A stretch of 5,716 nucleotides of DNA from Micrococcales bacterium (lineage in GTDB: Bacteria; Actinomycetota; Actinomycetes; Actinomycetales; Dermatophilaceae), in NCBI GenBank assembly GCA_003157445.1, contig PMJN01000099.1, positions 1 to 5,716 of the forward strand, given 5' to 3'. Every line of letters begins with the position of its first letter. Position 1 is the stretch's first letter. This document shows positions 1-5,716 of the stretch, in pieces. The translations under genes and the position numbers were made by a program. Below the pieces are notes generated by a model that was not told the origin of the DNA, searched no databases, and saw nothing but the letters and a program-made list of their open reading frames with translations.

Positions 1-1
1 G

Positions 2-769
2 GAGGCTGAGGGGCTGCGCCGCTATTGCCACATCGGAACCGGCAACTACAACCCCAAAACCGCGCGCCTATATGAAGACCTCGGGCTGCTCACCTGTGAC
101 CCCCATGTCGGCGAGGACCTGACCAAGCTGTTCAACCAGCTGTCCGGCTGGGCGCCTCGCAGCAGGTTCAAGCGTCTCCTGGTGGCGCCACGCTCGGTCC
201 GCTGGGGCCTGATCGAGCACATCGAGCAAGAGATCGAGAGCGTGCGCGAAGGGCGCGACGGCTACATCGGCTTCAAGCTGAACTCGATCGTGGACGATCA
301 GGTCATTGATGCGCTGTACCGGGCATCGCGCGCGGGGGTAAGGGTCGACCTCTGGGTCCGCGGCATCTGCGCCCTGCGTCCGGGTGTCGAGGGCCTGTCG
401 CAGAACATCCGGGTGCGTTCGATCCTAGGCAGGTTCCTAGAACACTCGCGGCTCTTCATCTTCGGCGGCGACGGCAAACCGACCGTGTACATCGGCAGTG
501 CCGACATGATGCACCGCAACCTCGATCGCAGGGTGGAGGCACTGGTCCAGCTCATCGACCCGAGGCATATCTCGGACATGAAGCACCTTATGAGCTTGGG
601 CATGAGTGACGACGTGAGCAGCTGGCACCTCAGCGGCGACGGCACCTGGACTCGCCATTGCCACGACGCGGAGGGCAAGAAACTGCTCGAACTGCAGAGC
701 ACGATGATCGAGAACAACATCAGACGGCGCCTCAAGGCCCGTCCCACGGTGATCGCCGCGGGCCACTGA
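2..769 (+). CDS. ppk: Polyphosphate kinase 1 (PPK1), C-terminal 255 residues, 5' end outside window
   Basis: PPK1 reversibly transfers the terminal phosphate of ATP onto inorganic polyphosphate through a phosphohistidine. The frame is open from base 2 and ends in tandem stops (TGATGA, 767-772). The visible part is the C-terminal catalytic half. [11 protein letters not shown] (residues 6-16 of the fragment) matches the E. coli PPK segment holding His454. WVRGICAL holds Arg120, the counterpart of E. coli Arg564. [12 protein letters not shown] holds His148, the counterpart of His592. The autophosphorylated histidine (E. coli His435) would lie just upstream, outside the window. [17 protein letters not shown] (about 163-179) is also typical of the family. 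A GTG at 182 lies inside the conserved domain and is not the start. The gene is followed seven bases later by the MutT1-like gene, so the two are probably co-transcribed. The family call is very secure. Nothing looks broken in the visible part. Confidence 0.97.
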   Translation, partial: EAEGLRRYCHIGTGNYNPKTARLYEDLGLLTCDPHVGEDLTKLFNQLSGWAPRSRFKRLLVAPRSVRWGLIEHIEQEIESVREGRDGYIGFKLNSIVDDQVIDALYRASRAGVRVDLWVRGICALRPGVEGLSQNIRVRSILGRFLEHSRLFIFGGDGKPTVYIGSADMMHRNLDRRVEALVQLIDPRHISDMKHLMSLGMSDDVSSWHLSGDGTWTRHCHDAEGKKLLELQSTMIENNIRRRLKARPTVIAAGH

Positions 770-776
770 TGACCCC

Positions 777-1712
777 GTGATCGCTGCCGCCGGAGCCTTA
801 CCGTGGCGTCGCCGTCGCGGTGCGTTGCAGGTCGCCTTGGTCCACCGACCCCGTTACGGGGACTGGTCCTGGGCCAAGGGCAAGCTTGACCCAGCCGAAG
901 AATGGCCAGTGGCCGCCGTGCGCGAGGTCTTCGAGGAGACCGGGTTTCACGTACGTCTGGGTCGCACCCTGCCCACCTCGGAGTACACCGTCCCAGACCA
1001 GGGCGGTCAACCGACGACCAAAGAATGTCGATATTGGGCTGCCGAGGTCGTGGGTGGTGACGGCGCGCTGGTCAATGAGATCGACGAGGTCGCCTGGCTC
1101 GAGGTGCCCACTGCCATGACCCGACTCAGCTACGCCCGCGACCACGATCAACTCCGTGCCCTCGAGCGGGCAGACCGCGCCGGGACCCTGACCACCTGGC
1201 CGTTGCTCATGATCCGGCACGCCAGGGCACGGTCCCGACCTGGTTGGGCTGCGTCGGACCCGCTGCGACCACTGAACCCCCGCGGCCGGGAGCGCGCCAA
1301 GGCACTGATCCCGATACTGGCCGCATACGGTGTCAGCCGGGTGGTCACCTCCCCTTCTGTGCGTTGCCTGGATACCGTCCTGCCGTACGCCGTCGCGGCC
1401 GGAAAACGGGCCCGGCTCAAGTCGGGGCTGTCCGAGGAGGGTTTCGCCGAACAGCCGGACCGTGCCCCTTACCACCTGACCCGATTGCTCGAACGCGGCC
1501 ACGCAGCGGTCGTGTGCAGCCACGGGCCGGTCCTGCCGGTGCTGCTCGAGCAGCTAAGCGCGATTACCGACTCCAACGAGTCGCAAGCTGTGGTCGCCCT
1601 CTCTCAGGCCGCACACACCGGCATGGGTAAGGGTGAGGCCGTGGTGGTCCACCTGGTCGGGACCGGGGATCAGGCCCGCGTCGTCGACGTAGAGCGTTAC
1701 GCAGCACCGTGA
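777..1712 (+). CDS. mutT1: MutT1-like Nudix hydrolase fused to a histidine phosphatase domain
   Basis: The 311-residue protein has two domains. The N-terminal Nudix domain carries a complete Nudix box at residues 35-57 (G35, E41, R49-E50, E53-E54, G56). The C-terminal histidine-phosphatase domain begins at LLMIRHARARS, with Arg147-His148 in place of the usual RHG. It continues with TSPSVRC (Arg196) and CSHG (His249). This architecture, the length, and the position directly after ppk match mycobacterial MutT1 (Rv2985, next to ppk Rv2984). That enzyme hydrolyses 8-oxo-dGTP and 8-oxo-GTP to the diphosphates and also acts on diadenosine polyphosphates. The substrate here is inferred from the family. 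GTG777 is the only plausible start: an in-frame TGA lies at 750-752 and no ATG, GTG or TTG falls between. There is no clear Shine-Dalgarno, so translation is probably coupled to ppk. Expected location is cytoplasmic, since no signal peptide or membrane segment is seen. Confidence 0.9.
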   Translation: MIAAAGALPWRRRRGALQVALVHRPRYGDWSWAKGKLDPAEEWPVAAVREVFEETGFHVRLGRTLPTSEYTVPDQGGQPTTKECRYWAAEVVGGDGALVNEIDEVAWLEVPTAMTRLSYARDHDQLRALERADRAGTLTTWPLLMIRHARARSRPGWAASDPLRPLNPRGRERAKALIPILAAYGVSRVVTSPSVRCLDTVLPYAVAAGKRARLKSGLSEEGFAEQPDRAPYHLTRLLERGHAAVVCSHGPVLPVLLEQLSAITDSNESQAVVALSQAAHTGMGKGEAVVVHLVGTGDQARVVDVERYAAP

Positions 1713-1726
1713 TCCGTCAGCACCGT
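1702..1726. repeat. Short direct repeat at the end of mutT1
   Basis: The 9-mer CAGCACCGT occurs at 1702-1710 and again at 1718-1726, a 16-base period. The first copy ends at the first base of the mutT1 stop codon and the second is just downstream. Two copies of nine bases are above casual expectation but may still be chance. No function is claimed. Confidence 0.4.
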
Positions 1727-1776
1727 TATTTTGAATATCGCATCGTTGCCCGGTCTTGACCTCCCCGTGAGGTGTC

Positions 1777-1871
1777 GTTCATTTCTTCCTCATGACTGAG
1801 CCTGCTTGCGGCCATCCGAAAGACTCCTGCCGTTCATCTCCTGTTCATCTTGCGCCCCGCATCACGTCATC
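1777..1871 (+). promoter_or_regulatory. PHO-box-like operator array upstream of pstS
   Basis: The core is two perfect copies of GTTCATC at 1832-1838 and 1843-1849, start to start 11 bases. This is the spacing of PHO boxes bound by actinobacterial PhoP, whose Streptomyces repeat is close to GTTCACC, and is similar to RegX3/PhoB sites. Degraded units fall on the same 11-base grid: GTTCATT at 1777 (55 bases, five turns upstream), GGCCATC at 1810, and CGTCATC at 1865 (5 of 7 bases match). The core is well supported. The outlying units are weaker and could partly be chance. The position ahead of the phosphate importer fits activation under phosphate starvation. The same stretch separates pst from mutT1, so the array probably controls pstSCAB and not ppk. 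Confidence 0.75.
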
Positions 1872-1880
1872 CGGCCTCAA

Positions 1881-1886
1881 TATCCT
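1881..1886 (+). promoter_or_regulatory. Possible -10 element of the pstS promoter
   Basis: TATCCT fits the actinobacterial TAnnnT -10 pattern. It lies ten bases after the end of the weak PHO unit at 1865-1871, similar to the layout of activated pho promoters in which the PHO box replaces a -35. No good -35 hexamer is found at 17-18 bases upstream, which also suits an activator-dependent promoter. The position is inferred by eye. A start site near 1892-1894 would follow. Confidence 0.35.
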
Positions 1887-1893
1887 CATCTTT

Positions 1894-1921
1894 GGCGGGC
1901 ACCGACGCACGCCGTTTTTTT
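1894..1921 (+). terminator. Terminator-like hairpin with T tract in the pstS leader
   Basis: GGCGGGC (1894-1900) pairs with GCACGCC (1907-1913) as six base pairs with one G-A mismatch around a six-base loop. It is followed by one G and seven Ts (1915-1921). This has the shape of an intrinsic terminator, but it sits upstream of pstS with the ribosome binding site ten bases further on. It may be an attenuator, a 5' stabilising hairpin if transcription starts close to 1892, or the terminator of read-through from ppk-mutT1. The stem is short and imperfect, so confidence is limited. Confidence 0.35.
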
Positions 1922-1930
1922 CCCTGCTGT

Positions 1931-1937
1931 GGAGAGG
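1931..1937 (+). promoter_or_regulatory. Ribosome binding site deciding the pstS start
   Basis: GGAGAGG lies nine bases before GTG1947. It selects this codon over the in-frame TTG at 1806. The protein read from GTG1947 begins directly with a lipoprotein signal peptide. Confidence 0.8.
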
Positions 1938-1946
1938 CTCCAAATC

Positions 1947-3080
1947 GTGAAAATCCAGTCTCGTCGGCGTATCGCCAATGTCACGGGCGTGGCCCTGGTC
2001 GGCACGCTCGCTCTTGCTGGCTGTGGTTCCAACAACAACACGACGGCCACCTCAAGCGGCTCATCAAGCACAAGCGCCAGCAGCACCGGCTGCGCTACCG
2101 GCACGCTGAGCGGCGAGGGCTCAACAGCCCAGAAGAACGCCATCGATCAGGCCATCACCGATTACCAGACGACGTGCCCCGGCGCGACCGTCAACTACAA
2201 CGGCACCGGTTCGGGCGCCGGCGTCAAGCAGTTCACGGCCGGCCAGGTCGCCTTCGGCGGGTCCGACTCCGCGCTGAAGAGCGTTCCGGTCGCAGGCGCG
2301 ACCGTCACCGAACAGGCCGCCGCAGACAAAGCATGTGGTTCCCCCGCCTGGGACATTCCCATGGTGACCGGCCCCATCGCCGTTGTGTATAACGTCAAGG
2401 GTGTCAGCAAGCTGATCCTGACCCCTGCGGTATCTGCCAAGATCTTCAACGGTGTCATCACCACCTGGAACGACCCCGCGATCGCGGCCATCAACCCGGG
2501 CGTCACCCTGCCGGCGACGGCCATCAAGGTCTTCTTCCGCTCGGACTCGTCCGGCACCACGGAGAACTTCACCAAGTACCTGGCCGCCGCCGCCCCCACC
2601 GCCTGGACCGCAGCTTCTGGCAAGACGTGGACCGGCAAGGGCGAGGGCAAGCAGGCCAGCTCCGGTGTCTCCAACGCCGTCAAGGCCACCGACGGAGGCA
2701 TCACCTACACCGAGTGGTCCTACGCCAAGGACGACCAGCTCGCCATGGCCCAGATCGACAACGGCGGCGGCCCCGTCGAGCTCACCGCCCCTGCAGTCAG
2801 CCAGGCACTCAGCCTCGCCAAGCAGGCCGGCACTGGCAACAACATCATTCTGAAGCTGGACTACACCACCAAGGCGCCCGGGGCCTACCCGATCCTGCTG
2901 GTGACCTACGAGATCGCCTGCTCCAAGGGTAAGGACGCGGCCAAGGCCAAGCTGCTGCAGTCATTCCTGAAGTCCTTCGCCTCAAGCGGTGAGCAGGCAA
3001 AGCTCGTGACCATCGGCTACGCACCGCTTCCTGCCAACATCCAAGGTCAGGTCAACACCGCGATCGCCGCCCTGTCCTGA
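1947..3080 (+). CDS. pstS: Phosphate ABC transporter substrate-binding lipoprotein PstS
   Basis: PstS captures inorganic phosphate outside the membrane and hands it to PstC/PstA. The 377-residue product starts at GTG1947, behind a good ribosome binding site. It has a lipoprotein signal: a basic stretch (SRRR, 5-8), a hydrophobic segment, and the lipobox LALAGC with Cys26 as the lipidated residue. A Ser/Thr/Asn-rich linker (about 28-48) tethers the binding domain. Phosphate-site motifs are GEGSTAQK (56-63, Ser59/Thr60), NGTGSGAGVKQF (85-96), GGSDSAL (104-110, Asp107) and FRSDSSGTTENF (197-208; Arg198, Asp200, Ser202-Thr204). The domain resembles Streptomyces PstS. Four cysteines (49, 77, 130, 325) follow the lipobox. 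The frame stays open upstream to a TTG at 1806, but that version would bury the signal peptide and run over the PHO boxes and promoter. pstC follows after 35 bases. The gene is likely phosphate-repressed through the PHO array. Confidence 0.97.
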   Translation: MKIQSRRRIANVTGVALVGTLALAGCGSNNNTTATSSGSSSTSASSTGCATGTLSGEGSTAQKNAIDQAITDYQTTCPGATVNYNGTGSGAGVKQFTAGQVAFGGSDSALKSVPVAGATVTEQAAADKACGSPAWDIPMVTGPIAVVYNVKGVSKLILTPAVSAKIFNGVITTWNDPAIAAINPGVTLPATAIKVFFRSDSSGTTENFTKYLAAAAPTAWTAASGKTWTGKGEGKQASSGVSNAVKATDGGITYTEWSYAKDDQLAMAQIDNGGGPVELTAPAVSQALSLAKQAGTGNNIILKLDYTTKAPGAYPILLVTYEIACSKGKDAAKAKLLQSFLKSFASSGEQAKLVTIGYAPLPANIQGQVNTAIAALS

Positions 3081-3115
3081 TCCCGCGACACTGACTGATT
3101 ACGATTGCGGCTGAC

Positions 3116-4126
3116 ATGCCAAATATCACCGGCGTCTCTGCCGTAGACGAGCTGAGCGGCCCCGAGAGGCACGGTCCCCCACAGGGGAACCGTGCCTCCA
3201 CGGGCCGCCTGGGCGACCGCATCTTCAGCGGCACGGCACGGGGCGCCGGTATCTTGGTCATCGCCATAGTGACCTTGGTCGGTGTCTTCCTGCTTTCTCA
3301 GGCCATACCCGCACTGGCCAAGGACAAGGTCAACTTTCTGACGTCCACCCAGTGGAACGTCGACGCAACCCCGCTGCAGTTCGGCATCGCCAACCTGCTG
3401 TGGGTCACGGTGCTCTCCTCGGCACTGGCCATGGTGGTCGCCGTTCCGCTGGGCATCGGCGTCGCCCTGTTCATCACGCAGTACGCGCCACGGTGGCTCA
3501 GGGGCCCCGCAGCCAGCCTGGTCGACCTGCTCGCTGCGGTGCCCTCGATCGTGTACGGCCTGTGGGGACTTCAGGTCCTCGGCACCCACATGGACGGGAT
3601 ACAGGGGTTCCTGATCAAGATCTTCGGACGGCTCCCCTTGTTCCAGGACGCCGGTGTGGCCGCGGCCAGCACGATCCTCACCGTAGCTGTCGTGCTTGCA
3701 ATCATGGTGTTGCCCATCGTCACAGCCCTGTCCCGGGAGGTCTTCGCCCAGACCCCTACAACAAATATGGAGGCAGCCCTGGCTCTGGGGGCGACCCGCT
3801 GGGAGATGATCCGCACCGCAGTCCTGCCCTTCGGCAAGCCGGGGGTCATCAGTGCCTCGATGCTCGGCCTGGGCAGGGCCCTGGGTGAGACCGTCGCTGT
3901 CACAGTCATCCTGTCGGCACTGGCCGGCAGTGCACCTTGGTCCTGGTCGATGTTCAACGGTGGCGAGACCTTCGCCTCCAAGATCGCCAACAACGCCGCC
4001 GAGTTCGACTCGCCACAGAAGGCCGGTGCCTTCATGGCTGCCGGGCTGGTGCTGTTCGGGCTCACGTTCATAGTCAACGCGGTCGCGCGCGCCGTGATCA
4101 ATCGCAGGAAGGCATTCGTCGAATGA
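3116..4126 (+). CDS. pstC: Phosphate ABC transporter permease PstC
   Basis: PstC is one of the two membrane subunits forming the phosphate channel with PstA. It has 336 residues with a hydrophilic N-terminal tail (about 1-42) and then roughly six membrane segments near 44-64, 92-118, 132-152, 181-203, 242-270 and 304-326. The segment GDRIFSGTARGAGILV just before the first helix is typical of actinobacterial PstC. The EAA loop, which contacts the PstB ATPase, reads MEAALALGATRWEMI (218-232). ATG3116 is the only start after an in-frame stop at 3092-3094, yet it has no clear Shine-Dalgarno, so initiation may depend on ribosomes finishing pstS 35 bases upstream. A large hairpin covers codons 14-31. 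The stop overlaps the pstA start (ATGA). Confidence 0.95.
   Translation: MPNITGVSAVDELSGPERHGPPQGNRASTGRLGDRIFSGTARGAGILVIAIVTLVGVFLLSQAIPALAKDKVNFLTSTQWNVDATPLQFGIANLLWVTVLSSALAMVVAVPLGIGVALFITQYAPRWLRGPAASLVDLLAAVPSIVYGLWGLQVLGTHMDGIQGFLIKIFGRLPLFQDAGVAAASTILTVAVVLAIMVLPIVTALSREVFAQTPTTNMEAALALGATRWEMIRTAVLPFGKPGVISASMLGLGRALGETVAVTVILSALAGSAPWSWSMFNGGETFASKIANNAAEFDSPQKAGAFMAAGLVLFGLTFIVNAVARAVINRRKAFVE
3157..3207 (+). other. Long hairpin within the 5' coding part of pstC
   Basis: An inverted repeat lies inside the pstC frame. Outer arm CGGCCC (3157-3162) pairs with GGGCCG (3202-3207). After a 3x3 internal loop, GAGGCACGGT (3166-3175) pairs with ACCGTGCCTC (3189-3198). CCCC (3176-3179) then pairs with GGGG (3184-3187), leaving one bulged A (3188) and a CACA loop. 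That gives 20 mostly G-C pairs. No T tract follows, so it is not a standard terminator. It sits in codons for the variable hydrophilic tail, where synonymous and amino-acid choice is freer. A role in stabilising pstS mRNA or damping downstream translation is an inference. Confidence 0.8.
4106..4112 (+). promoter_or_regulatory. Ribosome binding site for pstA inside pstC
   Basis: AGGAAGG within the last codons of pstC is ten bases ahead of ATG4123. It supports this start over a GTG in the same frame at 3937, which would lie deep inside pstC. Confidence 0.8.
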
Positions 4127-5052
4127 CCGCGGCGGACGTGACATCAGACTCGAACCTGGCGGCGCTCAGGCCCCCGGCGTCCAACGCCGGCTTCAGCCAC
4201 AGGTCACGTTCACGGGCCCTGCGCAACCTTGTGGCCCGCGTGGTGATGTGGTTGGCGTTCTTGATCGCCTTGGTTCCCCTGGTCTGGATCCTGTGGAGCG
4301 TGGTCACCAAGGGCGGCGCCCTGCTGCTCAACAGCACCTGGTGGACCAACTCCCAGCGAGGCATCACCGACCGGATGGTCGGCGGCGGCGCGGCACACGC
4401 CATCGAGGGGACCTTGATCGAGGCTTTGGCCACTGCGGTGATGGCGGTGCCGATCGGGGTGATGACAGCCATCTATCTGGTGGAGTACGGCCGGGGACGG
4501 CTCGCCAACATTGTCAGCTTCATGGTCGACATCCTCACCGGGATCCCGTCCATCGTCGCTGCGCTGTTCATCTATGCCGTCTGGGTCACGACGTTCGGGT
4601 TCCAACGAGTCGGGTTCGCCGTGTGCCTGGCCCTGGTGCTGCTGATGATCCCAGTCATCGTGCGCTCCACCGAGGAGATGCTCAAGCTCGTGCACAATGA
4701 TCTGCGCGAAGCTTCCTACGCGCTCGGGGTGCCGAAGTGGAAGACGATTGCTCGGGTCGTGGTCCCCACTGCCTTCTCGGGCATCATCACAGGGATCCTG
4801 CTCGGCCTGGCCCGGATCATGGGAGAGACGGCGCCGCTACTGATCCTGGGGCCCTACACCAAGGACATCGCCACTGACATCTTTGGCGGGCTCGTGCCGA
4901 CCCTGCCAACGATGATCAACCAGGACCGCACCGAAGTGCTCCAACCAGCCGTGGACCGCGTCTGGGGGGCGGCAATGACCCTTATCCTGATTATATTGCT
5001 GCTGAACATCGCAGGGCGCCTCGTGTCCCGCCTCGGCGCGCCCAAGACCTGA
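4123..5052 (+). CDS. pstA: Phosphate ABC transporter permease PstA
   Basis: PstA is the second channel subunit, partner of PstC. Its 309 residues comprise a hydrophilic tail (1-35) and about six membrane segments near 37-60, 95-120, 130-156, 163-181, 216-242 and 280-300. The EAA loop is [15 protein letters not shown] (195-209), followed by the conserved [11 protein letters not shown] (230-240). The segment [16 protein letters not shown] (182-197) is also typical of PstA. The ATG overlaps the pstC stop by four bases (ATGA), giving tight translational coupling and balanced amounts of the two permeases. The upstream continuation of the frame encodes only out-of-frame pstC and is not part of the protein. 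pstB follows after 52 bases. Confidence 0.96.
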   Translation: MTAADVTSDSNLAALRPPASNAGFSHRSRSRALRNLVARVVMWLAFLIALVPLVWILWSVVTKGGALLLNSTWWTNSQRGITDRMVGGGAAHAIEGTLIEALATAVMAVPIGVMTAIYLVEYGRGRLANIVSFMVDILTGIPSIVAALFIYAVWVTTFGFQRVGFAVCLALVLLMIPVIVRSTEEMLKLVHNDLREASYALGVPKWKTIARVVVPTAFSGIITGILLGLARIMGETAPLLILGPYTKDIATDIFGGLVPTLPTMINQDRTEVLQPAVDRVWGAAMTLILIILLLNIAGRLVSRLGAPKT

Positions 5053-5104
5053 CCGGCCACCGGTATACCCAGCTTCCTGCCGCAGAAACGAAGGACGACA
5101 CCTC

Positions 5105-5716
5105 ATGGCAAAGCGAATCGACGTCAAGGACCTCAACATCTTCTATGGTGCCTTCAAGGCCGTAGAAGATGTCACGATGACGGTCGAGCCGCGCTCCGTA
5201 ACGGCCTTCATCGGCCCATCCGGTTGTGGCAAGTCGACGTTGCTGCGTACGTTCAACCGAATGCACGAGGTCATTCCTGGTGCACGGGTCAAAGGCTCGA
5301 TTCAGCTCGACGACTCCGATATCTACGACGCGAGCGTGGACCCTGTAGCGGTTCGACGCACCGTGGGCATGGTCTTCCAGCGACCGAACCCGTTCCCCAC
5401 GATGACCATCGGGGACAACGTCGCGGCAGGCTTGCGGCTCAACGGGCTGAGGGACAAGAAGATACTCGCCGAAAGGGTTGAGGCCTCGCTGCGTAAGGCG
5501 AACCTGTGGCACGAGGTCAAAGACCGGCTCAAGAAGCCCGGTGCCGGCCTATCCGGCGGTCAGCAGCAGCGCCTCTGCATCGCCCGGGCCGTCGCCGTTG
5601 AGCCTCAGGTGCTGCTGATGGACGAGCCCTGCTCGGCACTGGACCCGATCTCGACGCTGGCCATTGAGGACCTTATCGGCGAGTTGAAGAGCACGTACAC
5701 GATCGTCATCGTCACC
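5105..5716 (+). CDS. pstB: Phosphate ABC transporter ATP-binding protein PstB, 3' end outside window
   Basis: PstB hydrolyses ATP on the cytoplasmic face to drive phosphate import through PstC/PstA. The visible 204 residues of a protein usually about 250-260 long contain Walker [10 protein letters not shown] (37-45), Q-loop Gln92 in [16 protein letters not shown] signature LSGGQQQR (149-156), Walker B VLLMDEP (169-175, catalytic Glu174) and D-loop SALD (177-180). The window ends at IVIVT, where the H-loop histidine would come next. PNPFPTMTI and the Cys in Walker A are typical of PstB rather than other ABC ATPases. ATG5105 has GAAGGA at 5090-5095, nine bases ahead. It is the last visible gene of the operon. 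A phoU gene, if present, is not in the window. Confidence 0.97.
   Translation, partial: MAKRIDVKDLNIFYGAFKAVEDVTMTVEPRSVTAFIGPSGCGKSTLLRTFNRMHEVIPGARVKGSIQLDDSDIYDASVDPVAVRRTVGMVFQRPNPFPTMTIGDNVAAGLRLNGLRDKKILAERVEASLRKANLWHEVKDRLKKPGAGLSGGQQQRLCIARAVAVEPQVLLMDEPCSALDPISTLAIEDLIGELKSTYTIVIVT

Noticed and set aside
798..1523. Long open frame on the - strand opposite the MutT1-like gene
   Set aside because: It is an antisense shadow of a gene with intact Nudix and histidine-phosphatase motifs, and has no recognisable domain of its own.
1759..1773. Small inverted repeat ACCTC/GAGGT as a terminator for ppk-mutT1
   Set aside because: It has only five base pairs with a five-base loop and no T tract directly after. 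Too weak to call.
1806..1946. N-terminal extension of pstS from a TTG at 1806
   Set aside because: It would overlap the PHO repeats and the candidate promoter, lacks a ribosome binding site, and would put 47 residues before a clear lipoprotein signal. GTG1947 has GGAGAGG at the right distance.
3937..4122. Upstream start for pstA at GTG3937
   Set aside because: This stretch is out-of-frame pstC, with no hydrophobic or PstA-like content. ATG4123 has a ribosome binding site and the classical ATGA overlap.
3047..4144. Long open frame on the - strand opposite pstC (365 codons)
   Set aside because: Its composition is low-complexity and rich in Gly, Asp, Gln and His, as expected from the complement of high-GC coding sequence. 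The + strand encodes an unmistakable PstC.
5062..5069. Palindrome GGTATACC in the pstA-pstB gap as an operator or promoter
   Set aside because: An isolated eight-base palindrome is expected by chance at this scale, and no matching -35 or second copy is seen.
1..5716. A previously undescribed system, mobile element or CRISPR array
   Set aside because: Every coding stretch is explained by known families in a conserved order. No terminal repeats, transposase, integrase, spaced repeats or compositional break was seen.

Overview
The window comes from a high-GC, Gram-positive-type actinobacterium. The evidence is strong G/C bias at third codon positions, GTG starts, a lipoprotein PstS, and the gene order ppk - mutT1-like - pstS - pstC - pstA - pstB, all on the + strand. 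The ppk/mutT1 adjacency is known from mycobacteria (Rv2984/Rv2985). A ppk ... pstSCAB neighbourhood is known from Streptomyces. The sequence alone does not allow a genus to be named.

Layout: positions 2-769 hold the last 255 codons of polyphosphate kinase 1. Seven bases later, 777-1712 encodes a two-domain Nudix plus histidine-phosphatase protein of the MutT1 type. A 234-base non-coding stretch (1713-1946) carries the pst control region: a PHO-box-like array of GTTCATC direct repeats at 11-base spacing, a possible -10 hexamer, a terminator-like hairpin with seven Ts, and a good ribosome binding site. The phosphate ABC importer follows: pstS (1947-3080, lipoprotein receptor), pstC (3116-4126) and pstA (4123-5052), which are permeases overlapping by ATGA, and pstB (5105 onward, ATPase, cut by the window end just before its H-loop). 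A 51-base hairpin lies inside the first codons of pstC.

Together the genes cover phosphate capture and storage. PstS binds phosphate outside the membrane, PstC/PstA form the channel, PstB drives uptake with ATP, and PPK1 stores phosphate as polyphosphate. The MutT1-like protein probably hydrolyses oxidised or signalling nucleotides. The PHO-box array suggests that pstSCAB is induced by phosphate starvation through a response regulator of the PhoP/PhoB/RegX3 kind, separately from the upstream ppk-mutT1 unit.

I found no mobile element, CRISPR array, tRNA, rRNA or unknown defence-type system. The genes are ordinary members of known families. The parts most worth a second look are the regulatory structures: the phased PHO array, the pstS leader hairpin, and the pstC intragenic hairpin.
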